From Minisyncoccota bacterium (GTDB lineage Bacteria > Patescibacteria > Paceibacteria > UBA9973), in contig JAQVGE010000074.1 of NCBI GenBank assembly GCA_028696935.1, positions 1 to 5,216 on the forward strand: 5,216 bases of DNA, in the 5' to 3' direction. The notes under the pieces were generated by a model. It ran no database searches and was not told the origin of the DNA. It worked only from the letters and a program-made list of their open reading frames with translations. How positions within the stretch are numbered: the first letter of the stretch is position 1; each line of letters starts with the position of its first letter. Both the position numbers and the translations under genes were made by a program. Positions 1 through 4,654 of the stretch are shown here, piece by piece.

Positions 1-164
1 CTGAAACCAAGGCAATCACGACGGGCGCCCGCAAGCTGCACGTCAATCCGCATCCGGCTTATGTCGCGGGCAACCGCTACGGCATGGCCGATACGTCGCT
101 GTCGTGGGCGGCGTTCCAGCAGGGGCTGTCTGCCGCAATGACGGCGCCCACACTCACGACCTGA
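1..164 (+). CDS. C-terminal end of a probable phage AAA/RecA-like ATPase (5' truncated)
   Basis: An open frame enters from the left edge (first full codon at base 3) and runs 53 codons to a TGA at 162-164. The visible tail includes LHVNPHPAYVAGNRYGMAD and then SLSWAAFQQGLSAAM. An 'NPHPAYVAK.R..LPD' stretch followed by a short amphipathic segment is how phage nucleotide-binding proteins of the AAA_24/RecA-like type commonly end, and genes of that type commonly sit directly before a DUF669 gene, as here. The Walker A and B motifs would lie upstream of the window, so ATPase activity cannot be seen. If correct, the product would be an ATP-dependent DNA recombination or annealing factor in the phage early module. 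The reading frame and stop are certain. The family call is an inference from a short C-terminal pattern plus the neighbour. Confidence 0.6.
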   Translation, partial: ETKAITTGARKLHVNPHPAYVAGNRYGMADTSLSWAAFQQGLSAAMTAPTLTT

Positions 165-167
165 TGA

Positions 168-188
168 TTGAGATTTCCTCAACTTTTT
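168..188 (+). terminator. weak hairpin plus T-run, possible partial terminator
   Basis: TTGAG (168-172) can pair with CTCAA (178-182) around a 5-base loop, and a run of five T follows at 184-188. The layout is that of a rho-independent terminator placed just after the stop of the ATPase-like gene. The stem is only 5 bp with two G-C pairs, so it would be a weak or leaky terminator at best. It may be chance. Confidence 0.2.
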
Positions 189-217
189 ACCCACTGCCAT
201 AACGAAAGGATCGAACG

Positions 218-733
218 ATGGCCAATCTCGCAGGCTTTGACGCCTCCCAAGTACCCGAGCAACAAGAGTTCTCCGCGCTGCCCGAAGGGCAATACGTGGT
301 GATCGCCACCGCTTCCGAAATGAAGCCCACCAAGTCAGGCACCGGTCAGTTCCTGCAATTCACCTTTGAAGTGCTGGACGGCCCGCAGAAGGGGCGCAAG
401 CTCTGGGCACGCTTGAACCTTGTCAACCCGAACCAGACCGCCGTGGATATTGCGCAGCGCGAACTGGGCGCCATCTGCCGCGCTGTGAATGTCATCAAGC
501 CCAGCGATTCGGCTGAACTGCACAACAAGCCCATGCTCATCACCGTGGCCGTTGAGATCGACGACCGCAAACGCGAGAGCAACATCATCAAGAAGTACGA
601 GCCGGTATCTGCTGGCGCTGCTACCTCTGTGGCTGCCCCAGCTTCTGCCGGTGGCGCACCGTGGGGAGGCCAAGCCGCCGCCCCCGCCGCTGCCCCGGCT
701 GCCGCTGCTGGCACGCCCCCCTGGGCACGCTAA
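218..733 (+). CDS. DUF669 family phage protein (putative ssDNA-binding/recombination accessory)
   Basis: The product has 171 residues. Start ATG at 218 is preceded by AAAGGA (205-210) at a 7-base spacing. Residues about 5-130 match the DUF669 pattern: 'F.ALPEGQYVV.I..SEMKPTKSGTGQFLQFTFEV' split over residues 18-52, 'GPQKGRKLWARLNLVN' (55-70), a helical stretch at 72-92 and 'ELHNKPMLITV' (100-110). Residues 132-166 are a low-complexity Ala/Gly/Pro linker, ending in PPWAR, with an earlier APWGG at 147-151. A folded N-terminal domain, a disordered linker and a short conserved-looking tip recalls SSB architecture, although the tip is not the acidic DDDIPF type. DUF669 genes are typically found beside phage RecA-like ATPases and nucleases. 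The biochemical role of the family is not firmly established as far as I know; single-strand binding is inferred from shape and context. The family call is strong and the function is tentative. Confidence 0.85.
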   Translation: MANLAGFDASQVPEQQEFSALPEGQYVVIATASEMKPTKSGTGQFLQFTFEVLDGPQKGRKLWARLNLVNPNQTAVDIAQRELGAICRAVNVIKPSDSAELHNKPMLITVAVEIDDRKRESNIIKKYEPVSAGAATSVAAPASAGGAPWGGQAAAPAAAPAAAAGTPPWAR

Positions 734-758
734 CCACCCAACAAGGCCGAAAGCGAAT

Positions 759-788
759 GCCGGCGCACTGGGGGTTCCCGGTGCTGGC
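759..788 (+). other. GC-rich hairpin in the 734-833 intergenic gap
   Basis: GCACTGGG (765-772) pairs with CCCGGTGC (777-784), giving 8 pairs with one G-T wobble around a 4-base GGTT loop. GCC (759-761) and GGC (786-788) can extend it across a small internal loop. A second copy of CCGGTGC at 792-798 repeats 778-784 and could compete for the same 5' arm. No T-run follows, so it does not look like a normal intrinsic terminator. An RNA-processing or stability element, or chance in GC-rich DNA, are the options. The remainder of this 100-base gap holds no gene that I can see, only the ribosome binding site of the next gene. Confidence 0.3.
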
Positions 789-822
789 CATCCGGTGCAG
801 CGAGTAGGCCGCCAACTTCCAT

Positions 823-827
823 AGGAG
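823..827 (+). promoter_or_regulatory. ribosome binding site fixing a GTG start
   Basis: AGGAG sits six bases before the GTG at 834-836. This strong Shine-Dalgarno site makes the non-ATG codon the likely start of the following gene, as no better-placed ATG lies nearby in that frame. Confidence 0.7.
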
Positions 828-833
828 ATTGAC

Positions 834-1085
834 GTGCAACAACCATTCAACCCGGCCTCTGTGCCGATCAACTACACCCTGAATTTCCAGCAGGTCAATC
901 TGCTGCTGGAAGGACTGGGCAAGCTGCCACATGAGCGCGTGGAGCAGCTTTACACCGCCATGCGCAGCGTGGCCCTGCAAGCCTTGCAGGATGCCGAGCA
1001 GGCCCACAACGAGGCAGCCGCACGCGAAGCTGAAGCCGAGCGCGTTCGTGCCCTGCCCCCGGAAGCAGTGGAGGTATCGGCATGA
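834..1085 (+). CDS. small helical phage protein of unknown function (83 aa, GTG start)
   Basis: The product has 83 residues and starts at GTG 834 behind AGGAG. The central part, NYTLNFQQVNLLLEGLGKLP at residues 13-32 followed by HERVEQLYTAMRSVALQALQ, looks like a compact helical unit. It recalls short phage proteins with an 'LT..QVN.LL.GLG.LPY..V..L' pattern, but I cannot name a family. Residues 53-75 are rich in Ala, Glu and Arg and likely form a charged helix or coiled coil. There is no signal peptide, membrane segment or cysteine. The stop TGA at 1083-1085 overlaps the ATG of the next gene as ATGA, so the two are probably translationally coupled. It is separated from DUF669 by a 100-base gap. 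That it is a gene is well supported by start signal, spacing and overlap; its function is unknown. Confidence 0.75.
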   Translation: MQQPFNPASVPINYTLNFQQVNLLLEGLGKLPHERVEQLYTAMRSVALQALQDAEQAHNEAAAREAEAERVRALPPEAVEVSA

Positions 1086-1306
1086 GCACCCAGACCCGCA
1101 TCTATCTGGTGACGGACACCGAATCCGGGAAGAAGCGCCTGGTTCGCGCCAGCAACCAGCCGCAAGCCGTGCGCCACGCCGCCCGCAACAAGTTCTCCGT
1201 GGAAGTGGCAGGGCAAGACGACCTCGTTTCCCTGGTGGCGACTGGCTGCCCGGTCGAGGAAGCCGGCGCCGACGAGCAACCCGAAGCGCAGGAGGCCCAG
1301 CAATGA
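1082..1306 (+). CDS. small phage protein of unknown function (74 aa)
   Basis: ATG at 1082 lies in an ATGA overlap with the previous stop, and GGAGGT (1070-1075) gives a near-ideal Shine-Dalgarno site six bases upstream. Residues 5-52 look like one small folded unit: a beta strand (TRIYLVTD, 5-12), a basic turn (SGKKRLVRASN, 15-25), a helix (PQAVRHAARNKF, 27-38) and a final strand and helix (SVEVAGQDDLVSLV, 39-52). The pattern 'R.YLV.D...GKKRLVRA.N..QA.RH.A...F.VE.A' is the sort shared by small orphan proteins of phages, and I recognise no function. Residues 58-74 are an acidic Glu/Gln/Ala-rich tail. The gene ends in another ATGA overlap (1303-1306) with the Tad2-like gene. This tight coupling suggests the two small proteins and the Tad2-like protein are made together. 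Confidence 0.75.
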   Translation: MSTQTRIYLVTDTESGKKRLVRASNQPQAVRHAARNKFSVEVAGQDDLVSLVATGCPVEEAGADEQPEAQEAQQ

Positions 1307-1809
1307 ACCGCTACATCGGAACCAAGCTCATCAACGCCAAGCCCATGAACCGCGCAGAGTACAACGCGCTGCGTGGCTGGGCCGTGCCTGCGGACGAGAA
1401 CCCGGACGACGCCGGTTATCTGGTCGAGTACATCGACGGCGGCAAGGCCAACCATCCCGACTTTGCTGGCTACATCTCCTGGTCGCCCGCTGATGTGTTC
1501 GACCGCGCTTACCGCCCGGTTGTCGGCATGTCCTTTGGCGATGCCATTGCCGCCCTCAAGGCTGGGCAGAAGGTGGCCCGCACCGGATGGAACGGCAAGG
1601 GCATGTGGCTTGTTCTTGTGCCCGGAACTGCTGACGCAGAACTGCGCGAAGGCACCACGTACCGCAACGCCCTGCAATCCGATCGTTGCGAAATTCTGCC
1701 CCACATCGACATGTGGACAACCAACGCCGAAGGCCGACGCGCCATGTTGCCGGGATGGCTTGCCTCCCAGACGGACATGCTCGCCGAGGGCTGGCAAATC
1801 ATTGAATGA
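1303..1809 (+). CDS. tad2: DUF2829/Tad2-like anti-Thoeris protein with an extra N-terminal domain
   Basis: The product has 168 residues. ATG 1303 is in an ATGA overlap with the previous gene, and AGGAGG (1290-1295) lies seven bases upstream. The frame is open much further 5', but that part is a shadow of the two preceding genes. Residues 76-168 match DUF2829: MSFGDAIAALKAGQKVARTG (76-95), WNGKGMWLVLVPG (96-108), LPHIDMWTTN (132-141), then the end motif PGWLASQTDMLAEGW (150-164). DUF2829 includes Tad2, a phage protein that sequesters the gcADPR signal made by the Thoeris TIR protein ThsB and so blocks host cell killing. Some homologues are reported to bind cyclic oligonucleotides too. Residues 1-72 (YIGTKLINAKPMNRAEYNAL, then YLVEY, GYISWSP, VFDRAYRP) form a separate phage-type domain that is often seen before DUF2829. 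The last motif has Gly163 where many relatives have Asp. The domain call is strong; actual signal binding by this protein is inferred. Confidence 0.85.
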   Translation: MNRYIGTKLINAKPMNRAEYNALRGWAVPADENPDDAGYLVEYIDGGKANHPDFAGYISWSPADVFDRAYRPVVGMSFGDAIAALKAGQKVARTGWNGKGMWLVLVPGTADAELREGTTYRNALQSDRCEILPHIDMWTTNAEGRRAMLPGWLASQTDMLAEGWQIIE

Positions 1810-1814
1810 AAGGA
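1809..1814 (+). promoter_or_regulatory. ribosome binding site deciding the 1821 start
   Basis: AAAGGA lies six bases before ATG 1821. An alternative in-frame ATG at 1806 overlaps the previous stop but has no Shine-Dalgarno site, and using it would place this AAAGGA inside the coding region. Start 1821 is therefore preferred. Confidence 0.7.
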
Positions 1815-1820
1815 ATCACC

Positions 1821-2156
1821 ATGGTTCGCTCTATCACTGACACCCTGCGCCATCTTGAGGCCGGATGCCTGATCGACGAAGCCAGCGAGAAGCTGGCCGA
1901 ACTGGTCAAGGCTGTTGATGCCACCGGCAAGACAGGCACCCTGACGCTCACCCTGAAACTGCGCAAAGCAACGGCTGGTGCCCTGGCCGTCACCGGCAAC
2001 GTCGCCATCAAGAAGCCTGCCGAACCTGCCATCGAGTCGCTGCTGTTCGCCACGCCCGAGGGCAATCTGCTGACCGAAGATCCCCGTCAAACCAAGCTTG
2101 ACTTGAAGCCCGTCGCCGTCGAGGCGAAGGAACTCAAGCAAGTCAGCGCCGCATAA
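1821..2156 (+). CDS. conserved-looking phage protein of unknown function (111 aa), DUF2303 partner
   Basis: The product has 111 residues from ATG 1821. Residues 1-35 are helical (SITDTLRHLEAGCLIDEASE at 4-23, then KLAELVKAVDATGK). Residues 39-64 form two strands (GTLTLTLKLRKA, ALAVTGNVAIKK). A Pro/Glu segment leads to LFATPEGNLLTEDPRQTKLD (75-94), which looks like a conserved motif. I associate this arrangement ('SITDTLR..., ATGK.G.LTLT...RKA.GGAL.VTGNV..., LFATPEGNL...DPRQ.KLDL') with small phage proteins encoded just before DUF2303 genes, but no function is known to me. The stop codon TAA (2154-2156) forms part of the TAAGGA Shine-Dalgarno site of the next gene, so the two are likely translated as a coupled pair. 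The shared layout suggests a joint role with DUF2303. Confidence 0.8.
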   Translation: MVRSITDTLRHLEAGCLIDEASEKLAELVKAVDATGKTGTLTLTLKLRKATAGALAVTGNVAIKKPAEPAIESLLFATPEGNLLTEDPRQTKLDLKPVAVEAKELKQVSAA

Positions 2157-2165
2157 GGAATCAAC

Positions 2166-3092
2166 ATGGACACCAACAACGCTCAAGTCATTCTGGACGC
2201 TGGCGCGTCCCTCGTCGATCCCGTGCGCGAGCATGGCGGCATCCCGTATGTCGCACTGCCCGATGGCTACTCGGTCAATGATCTGGAAAACCTGCTTCCG
2301 CAACCGGCACGCAAGCGGGCCAAGGTGGTGATGCTGGACTCGCCCAGCTTCATCGCCTACGCCAAGAAGCACGGCAGCCTGGACAACTGCACCCTGTACG
2401 CCGACGTGGATTACGACAGCAGCAAGTGCAGCATCGTGGCCGTCGTCGATGACCACGGTTCCGATGTGGATCAACCCCGCTGGCGTGACCACACGGCAAC
2501 CTTCCAGCCCAAGCTGTCGCACGAGTGGCGCCGCTGGTCGCAGTTCAACGGCCAAGCGCAGGATCAGGCCAAGTTCGCCGCCTTCATCGAGGACAACATG
2601 GCTGACATCGCCAGCATCGAAGGCATGCCAACGGCTACCGACATGCTGCAAATGGCGCTGGCCTTCGAGGCGAACAGCGACAAGCGGTTCAAGAAGCGTA
2701 TCGACCTGCAATCGGGCGGGGCCGCACTGGAGTACGTCGACCAGCAGGATGAAAGCACCAGCGCCAAGATGCGGTTCTTCGAGCGATTCACCATCGGCAT
2801 CCCGGTATTCCAGGGCAGCACGGCGGCTTACCCCATCGAGGCACGTCTGAAATACCGCCAGCAGTCCGACAAGCTGGTGTTCTGGTTCGAGTTGATCCGG
2901 CCTGATCGTGTGTTCAAGCAGGCTGTCACCGACGAGATCGAGCGCATCCACGAAGCCACCGGCTTCATGCTTCTGTATGCAACGCCGGCCTGTAACCCAC
3001 TCGCATGGGCGGGCTGGCCAGACAAACGCCACCCGCCCATCGCACCCACGAATGAAGGACTGAACGATGGATTACGGAATCACGGTCATTGA
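2166..3092 (+). CDS. DUF2303 (YfdQ-like) phage protein
   Basis: The product has 308 residues. ATG 2166 follows TAAGGA (2154-2159) at six bases. Features typical of DUF2303 are seen in order: an N-terminal region with 'GGIPYVALPDGYSVNDLENL' (24-43), a segment FIAYAKKHG (62-70), a strand-rich core with LYADVDYD (77-84) and 'WRDHTATFQPKLSHEWRRW' (106-124), FAAFIEDNMADI (137-148), a central helical part with ATDMLQMALAFEA (157-169), then FTIGIPVFQGSTAAYPIEAR (208-227) and KLVFWFELIRPDRVF (236-250). E. coli prophage YfdQ belongs to this family. The biochemical function is not established; it recurs near phage recombination genes, so a role in DNA processing is an inference. The last roughly 35 residues (about 274-308) are Pro/Gly/Asn-rich and look like a lineage-specific tail. 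The final 26 bases overlap the next gene. The family call is strong. Confidence 0.85.
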   Translation: MDTNNAQVILDAGASLVDPVREHGGIPYVALPDGYSVNDLENLLPQPARKRAKVVMLDSPSFIAYAKKHGSLDNCTLYADVDYDSSKCSIVAVVDDHGSDVDQPRWRDHTATFQPKLSHEWRRWSQFNGQAQDQAKFAAFIEDNMADIASIEGMPTATDMLQMALAFEANSDKRFKKRIDLQSGGAALEYVDQQDESTSAKMRFFERFTIGIPVFQGSTAAYPIEARLKYRQQSDKLVFWFELIRPDRVFKQAVTDEIERIHEATGFMLLYATPACNPLAWAGWPDKRHPPIAPTNEGLNDGLRNHGH

Positions 3093-3339
3093 CATGCTCA
3101 AGCACGTCGAGGCCAACAAGACGCCAGAGAACATGACGATGCTGGTGCGCAGCCTGTCGCTGGGCATCGCTGCTGCAAGCTTCATGGTCAATAGCATGGA
3201 CGCGCAGGATGAATTGCTGAACAACCTGTTCGCCGCGATCAGGAGCGAAGCCAAAGACCTGTACATCTCGCGCCACAACGGATGCTCGCAGGCCGACTAT
3301 CTCAAGCACGTTTACACACCGGAGACGCCCAATGCCTGA
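3067..3339 (+). CDS. small phage protein of unknown function (90 aa)
   Basis: ATG 3067 is preceded by GAAGGA (3054-3059) at seven bases, a good start signal even though it lies inside the end of the DUF2303 gene (26-base overlap). The product is mostly helical: VIDMLKHVEANK (7-18), ENMTMLVRSLSLGIAAASFM (21-40), DELLNNLFAAIRSEAKDLYI (48-67) and SQADYLKHVYTP (74-85). Residues 27-41 are fairly hydrophobic but too short and too mixed for a confident membrane helix. There is one cysteine (Cys73) and no zinc motif. I recognise no family. The stop (3337-3339) overlaps the exonuclease start by eight bases, so its translation is linked to both neighbours and it may be a partner of the nuclease or of DUF2303. 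That is inference from position only. Confidence 0.7.
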   Translation: MDYGITVIDMLKHVEANKTPENMTMLVRSLSLGIAAASFMVNSMDAQDELLNNLFAAIRSEAKDLYISRHNGCSQADYLKHVYTPETPNA

Positions 3340-4417
3340 CATTTCCGACTTCACCGATCCGGTGGTCGCAGCGATCTACGAGCAGTACGAGAAGCGCGGA
3401 GAAACCGAAAAGGCGCGCACCTATCTGGGCGCCTCGATCATCGGCAAGGAATGCAAGCGGGCGCTGTGGTACGCCTTCCGCTGGGCCAGCACAGAGAAAT
3501 TCGACGGGCGCATGCTGCGCCTGTTCCAGACCGGGCACCTGGCCGAGCCGCGTTTCGTCGCAGACCTTCGCGCCATCGGCGCCACCGTGCATGACGTTGA
3601 TCCAGCCACCGGCAAGCAATTCGGCTTTGCCCACTTCGGCGGTCACATGCGCGGGCACATGGATGGCTGCGCCGTTGGCATCCCGACAGGCGGACAGAAG
3701 TGGCACGTGCTGGAATTCAAGACCCATTCGGCCAAGTCGTTCGGCACGCTCAAGAAGGACGGCGTGAAGAAGGCCAAGCCAGAGCACTACGCCCAGATGA
3801 TGTGGTACATGGGCAAGTCTGGCATGGATCGCGCCCTGTACCTGGCCGTGAACAAGGACACCGACGAGCTTTACTCCGAGCGCATTGAGTTCGATCAGGT
3901 CGAGTACGAGAAGATTCTTGCCAAGGCCGAGAGCATCATCTTCGCCGCCGAGCCGCCGCCCAAGATCAGCGACGACCCAAAGTTCTACATCTGCAACTGG
4001 TGCTCGCACAATGACGTGTGCCACGGCAACCGGACGCCGGCCCTGTCGTGCAGGACGTGCGTGCATTCAACGCCAGAGCGCGAAGGCGATGGCCGCTGGT
4101 CATGCGCAAAGCACGGCCCGGAAATCCCCGTTCATGCCCAGCGCACTGGCTGCACCAGTCATCTTCCCCTGCCGTTCTTGATTACCTACGCCACCGCCAT
4201 TGATGCGGGCGACGGCTGGATCATGTTCCAGCGCAAGGACAACCCGGACAAGCAGTTCATCGTCACCGACGAGGCGACGGCGCTTCCTGCCGATCTTCCC
4301 TTGCAGCAGTACATCTACGCCAGCAAGGAAATCAGCGCGGCCAAGGATCACCGGGCTATTTGCGACCCGGAGATTGAGAAATTCCGTACTGAGTTCGGCG
4401 CATCAATCGCCGGTTAA
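3332..4417 (+). CDS. PD-(D/E)XK exonuclease with Cas4/AddB-like Fe-S cysteines
   Basis: The product has 361 residues. ATG 3332 has GGAG (3321-3324) seven bases upstream. Nuclease motifs appear in order: Cys41 in GKECKRALWY, TGHLAEPRF with His69 and Glu72 (67-75), RGHMDG with Asp111, LEFKTH with Glu128 and Lys130 (the E-x-K pair), and EHYAQMMWYM with Gln155 and Tyr159 (the QxxxY motif). This is the RecB/Cas4-type PD-(D/E)XK fold, a metal-dependent DNA nuclease expected to resect ends for recombination. Cys41 together with Cys221, Cys224 and Cys230 (C-x2-C-x5-C) matches the one-plus-three spacing that holds a [4Fe-4S] cluster in Cas4 and AddB. A second group, Cys240, Cys243, Cys258 and Cys274, follows and may bind zinc. 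Residues 283-361 are a C-terminal part with no motif that I recognise. The nuclease call is strong; the cofactors and polarity are inferred. It sits in the ATPase/DUF669/DUF2303 module as the likely resecting enzyme. Confidence 0.88.
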   Translation: MPDISDFTDPVVAAIYEQYEKRGETEKARTYLGASIIGKECKRALWYAFRWASTEKFDGRMLRLFQTGHLAEPRFVADLRAIGATVHDVDPATGKQFGFAHFGGHMRGHMDGCAVGIPTGGQKWHVLEFKTHSAKSFGTLKKDGVKKAKPEHYAQMMWYMGKSGMDRALYLAVNKDTDELYSERIEFDQVEYEKILAKAESIIFAAEPPPKISDDPKFYICNWCSHNDVCHGNRTPALSCRTCVHSTPEREGDGRWSCAKHGPEIPVHAQRTGCTSHLPLPFLITYATAIDAGDGWIMFQRKDNPDKQFIVTDEATALPADLPLQQYIYASKEISAAKDHRAICDPEIEKFRTEFGASIAG

Positions 4418-4441
4418 TGAAAAACACAGCTTTTCTCGATC

Positions 4442-4654
4442 ATGGCCAAGAAGCGCAAGCCCAGCGAAGAAGTAGCCGCTGCCCAGTGCTACGGAAAACA
4501 CCGCTACGACAGCGCCCCACTGGCGCACAGCGTAGCCAAGCAGCAGAGGCGGCGCGAGGAATCGCGTGTCGTGGTCTATCGCTGCCAAACCTGCGCGGGC
4601 TGGCATATCGGGAACAAGAGACCAAAGAGCTATTGCAAGGAGCGCGAGGAATGA
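4442..4654 (+). CDS. small Cys/His (zinc-ribbon-like) phage protein (70 aa)
   Basis: The product has 70 residues from ATG 4442. It begins with a very basic MAKKRKP, then CYGKHRYDSAPLAHSVAKQQ (16-35), a basic Arg-rich helix, and VVVYRCQTCAGWHIG (43-57). Cys16, Cys48, Cys51 and His55 could form one zinc site. The pattern 'C..K.RY.S...A..VA......, VYRC..C.GWH.G' is familiar from many short phage proteins of unknown function, possibly nucleic-acid binding given the charge. No Shine-Dalgarno site precedes ATG 4442, which is unusual in this window. The upstream gene ends 24 bases before in the same frame with tandem stops (TAA 4415-4417, TGA 4418-4420), so translation may depend on ribosomes arriving from the exonuclease gene. 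The stop overlaps the HNH start as ATGA (4651-4654). Confidence 0.75.
   Translation: MAKKRKPSEEVAAAQCYGKHRYDSAPLAHSVAKQQRRREESRVVVYRCQTCAGWHIGNKRPKSYCKEREE
4637..4642 (+). promoter_or_regulatory. ribosome binding site deciding the HNH gene start
   Basis: AAGGAG lies eight bases before ATG 4651. The HNH reading frame is open back to an ATG at 4417 that has no such site, so this site supports 4651 as the true start. Confidence 0.75.

Noticed and set aside
165..217. Possible sigma-70 promoter before DUF669
   Set aside because: A TTGAGA-like -35 at 168-173 has no acceptable -10 at 16-18 bases; the nearest AT-rich hexamer is about 25 bases away.
931..1302. A 5' extension of the Tad2-like reading frame
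   Set aside because: It overlaps two small genes that have their own Shine-Dalgarno sites, and ATG 1303 has AGGAGG at ideal spacing. The extension is low in recognisable structure.
1806..1820. Alternative ATG at 1806 for the 111-residue gene
   Set aside because: It lacks a Shine-Dalgarno site and would put the strong AAAGGA inside the coding region. ATG 1821 fits the usual N-terminus better.
1509..3032. A 507-codon open frame on the minus strand across the Tad2-like, 111-residue and DUF2303 genes
   Set aside because: It is antisense to three well-supported genes with good start sites and recognised domains. Long antisense frames are common in G+C-rich coding DNA, and its translation shows no recognisable domain.
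3332..4417. The nuclease as a CRISPR Cas4 proper
   Set aside because: No Cas1, Cas2 or repeats are nearby. The neighbours are phage recombination genes, so a phage exonuclease sharing the Cas4-like fold and cysteine layout is the simpler reading.
4417..4650. A longer N-terminus for the HNH protein starting at ATG 4417
   Set aside because: There is no ribosome binding site at 4417. The added residues are a shadow of the 70-residue gene, and ATG 4651 has AAGGAG and begins exactly at the zinc-finger motif.
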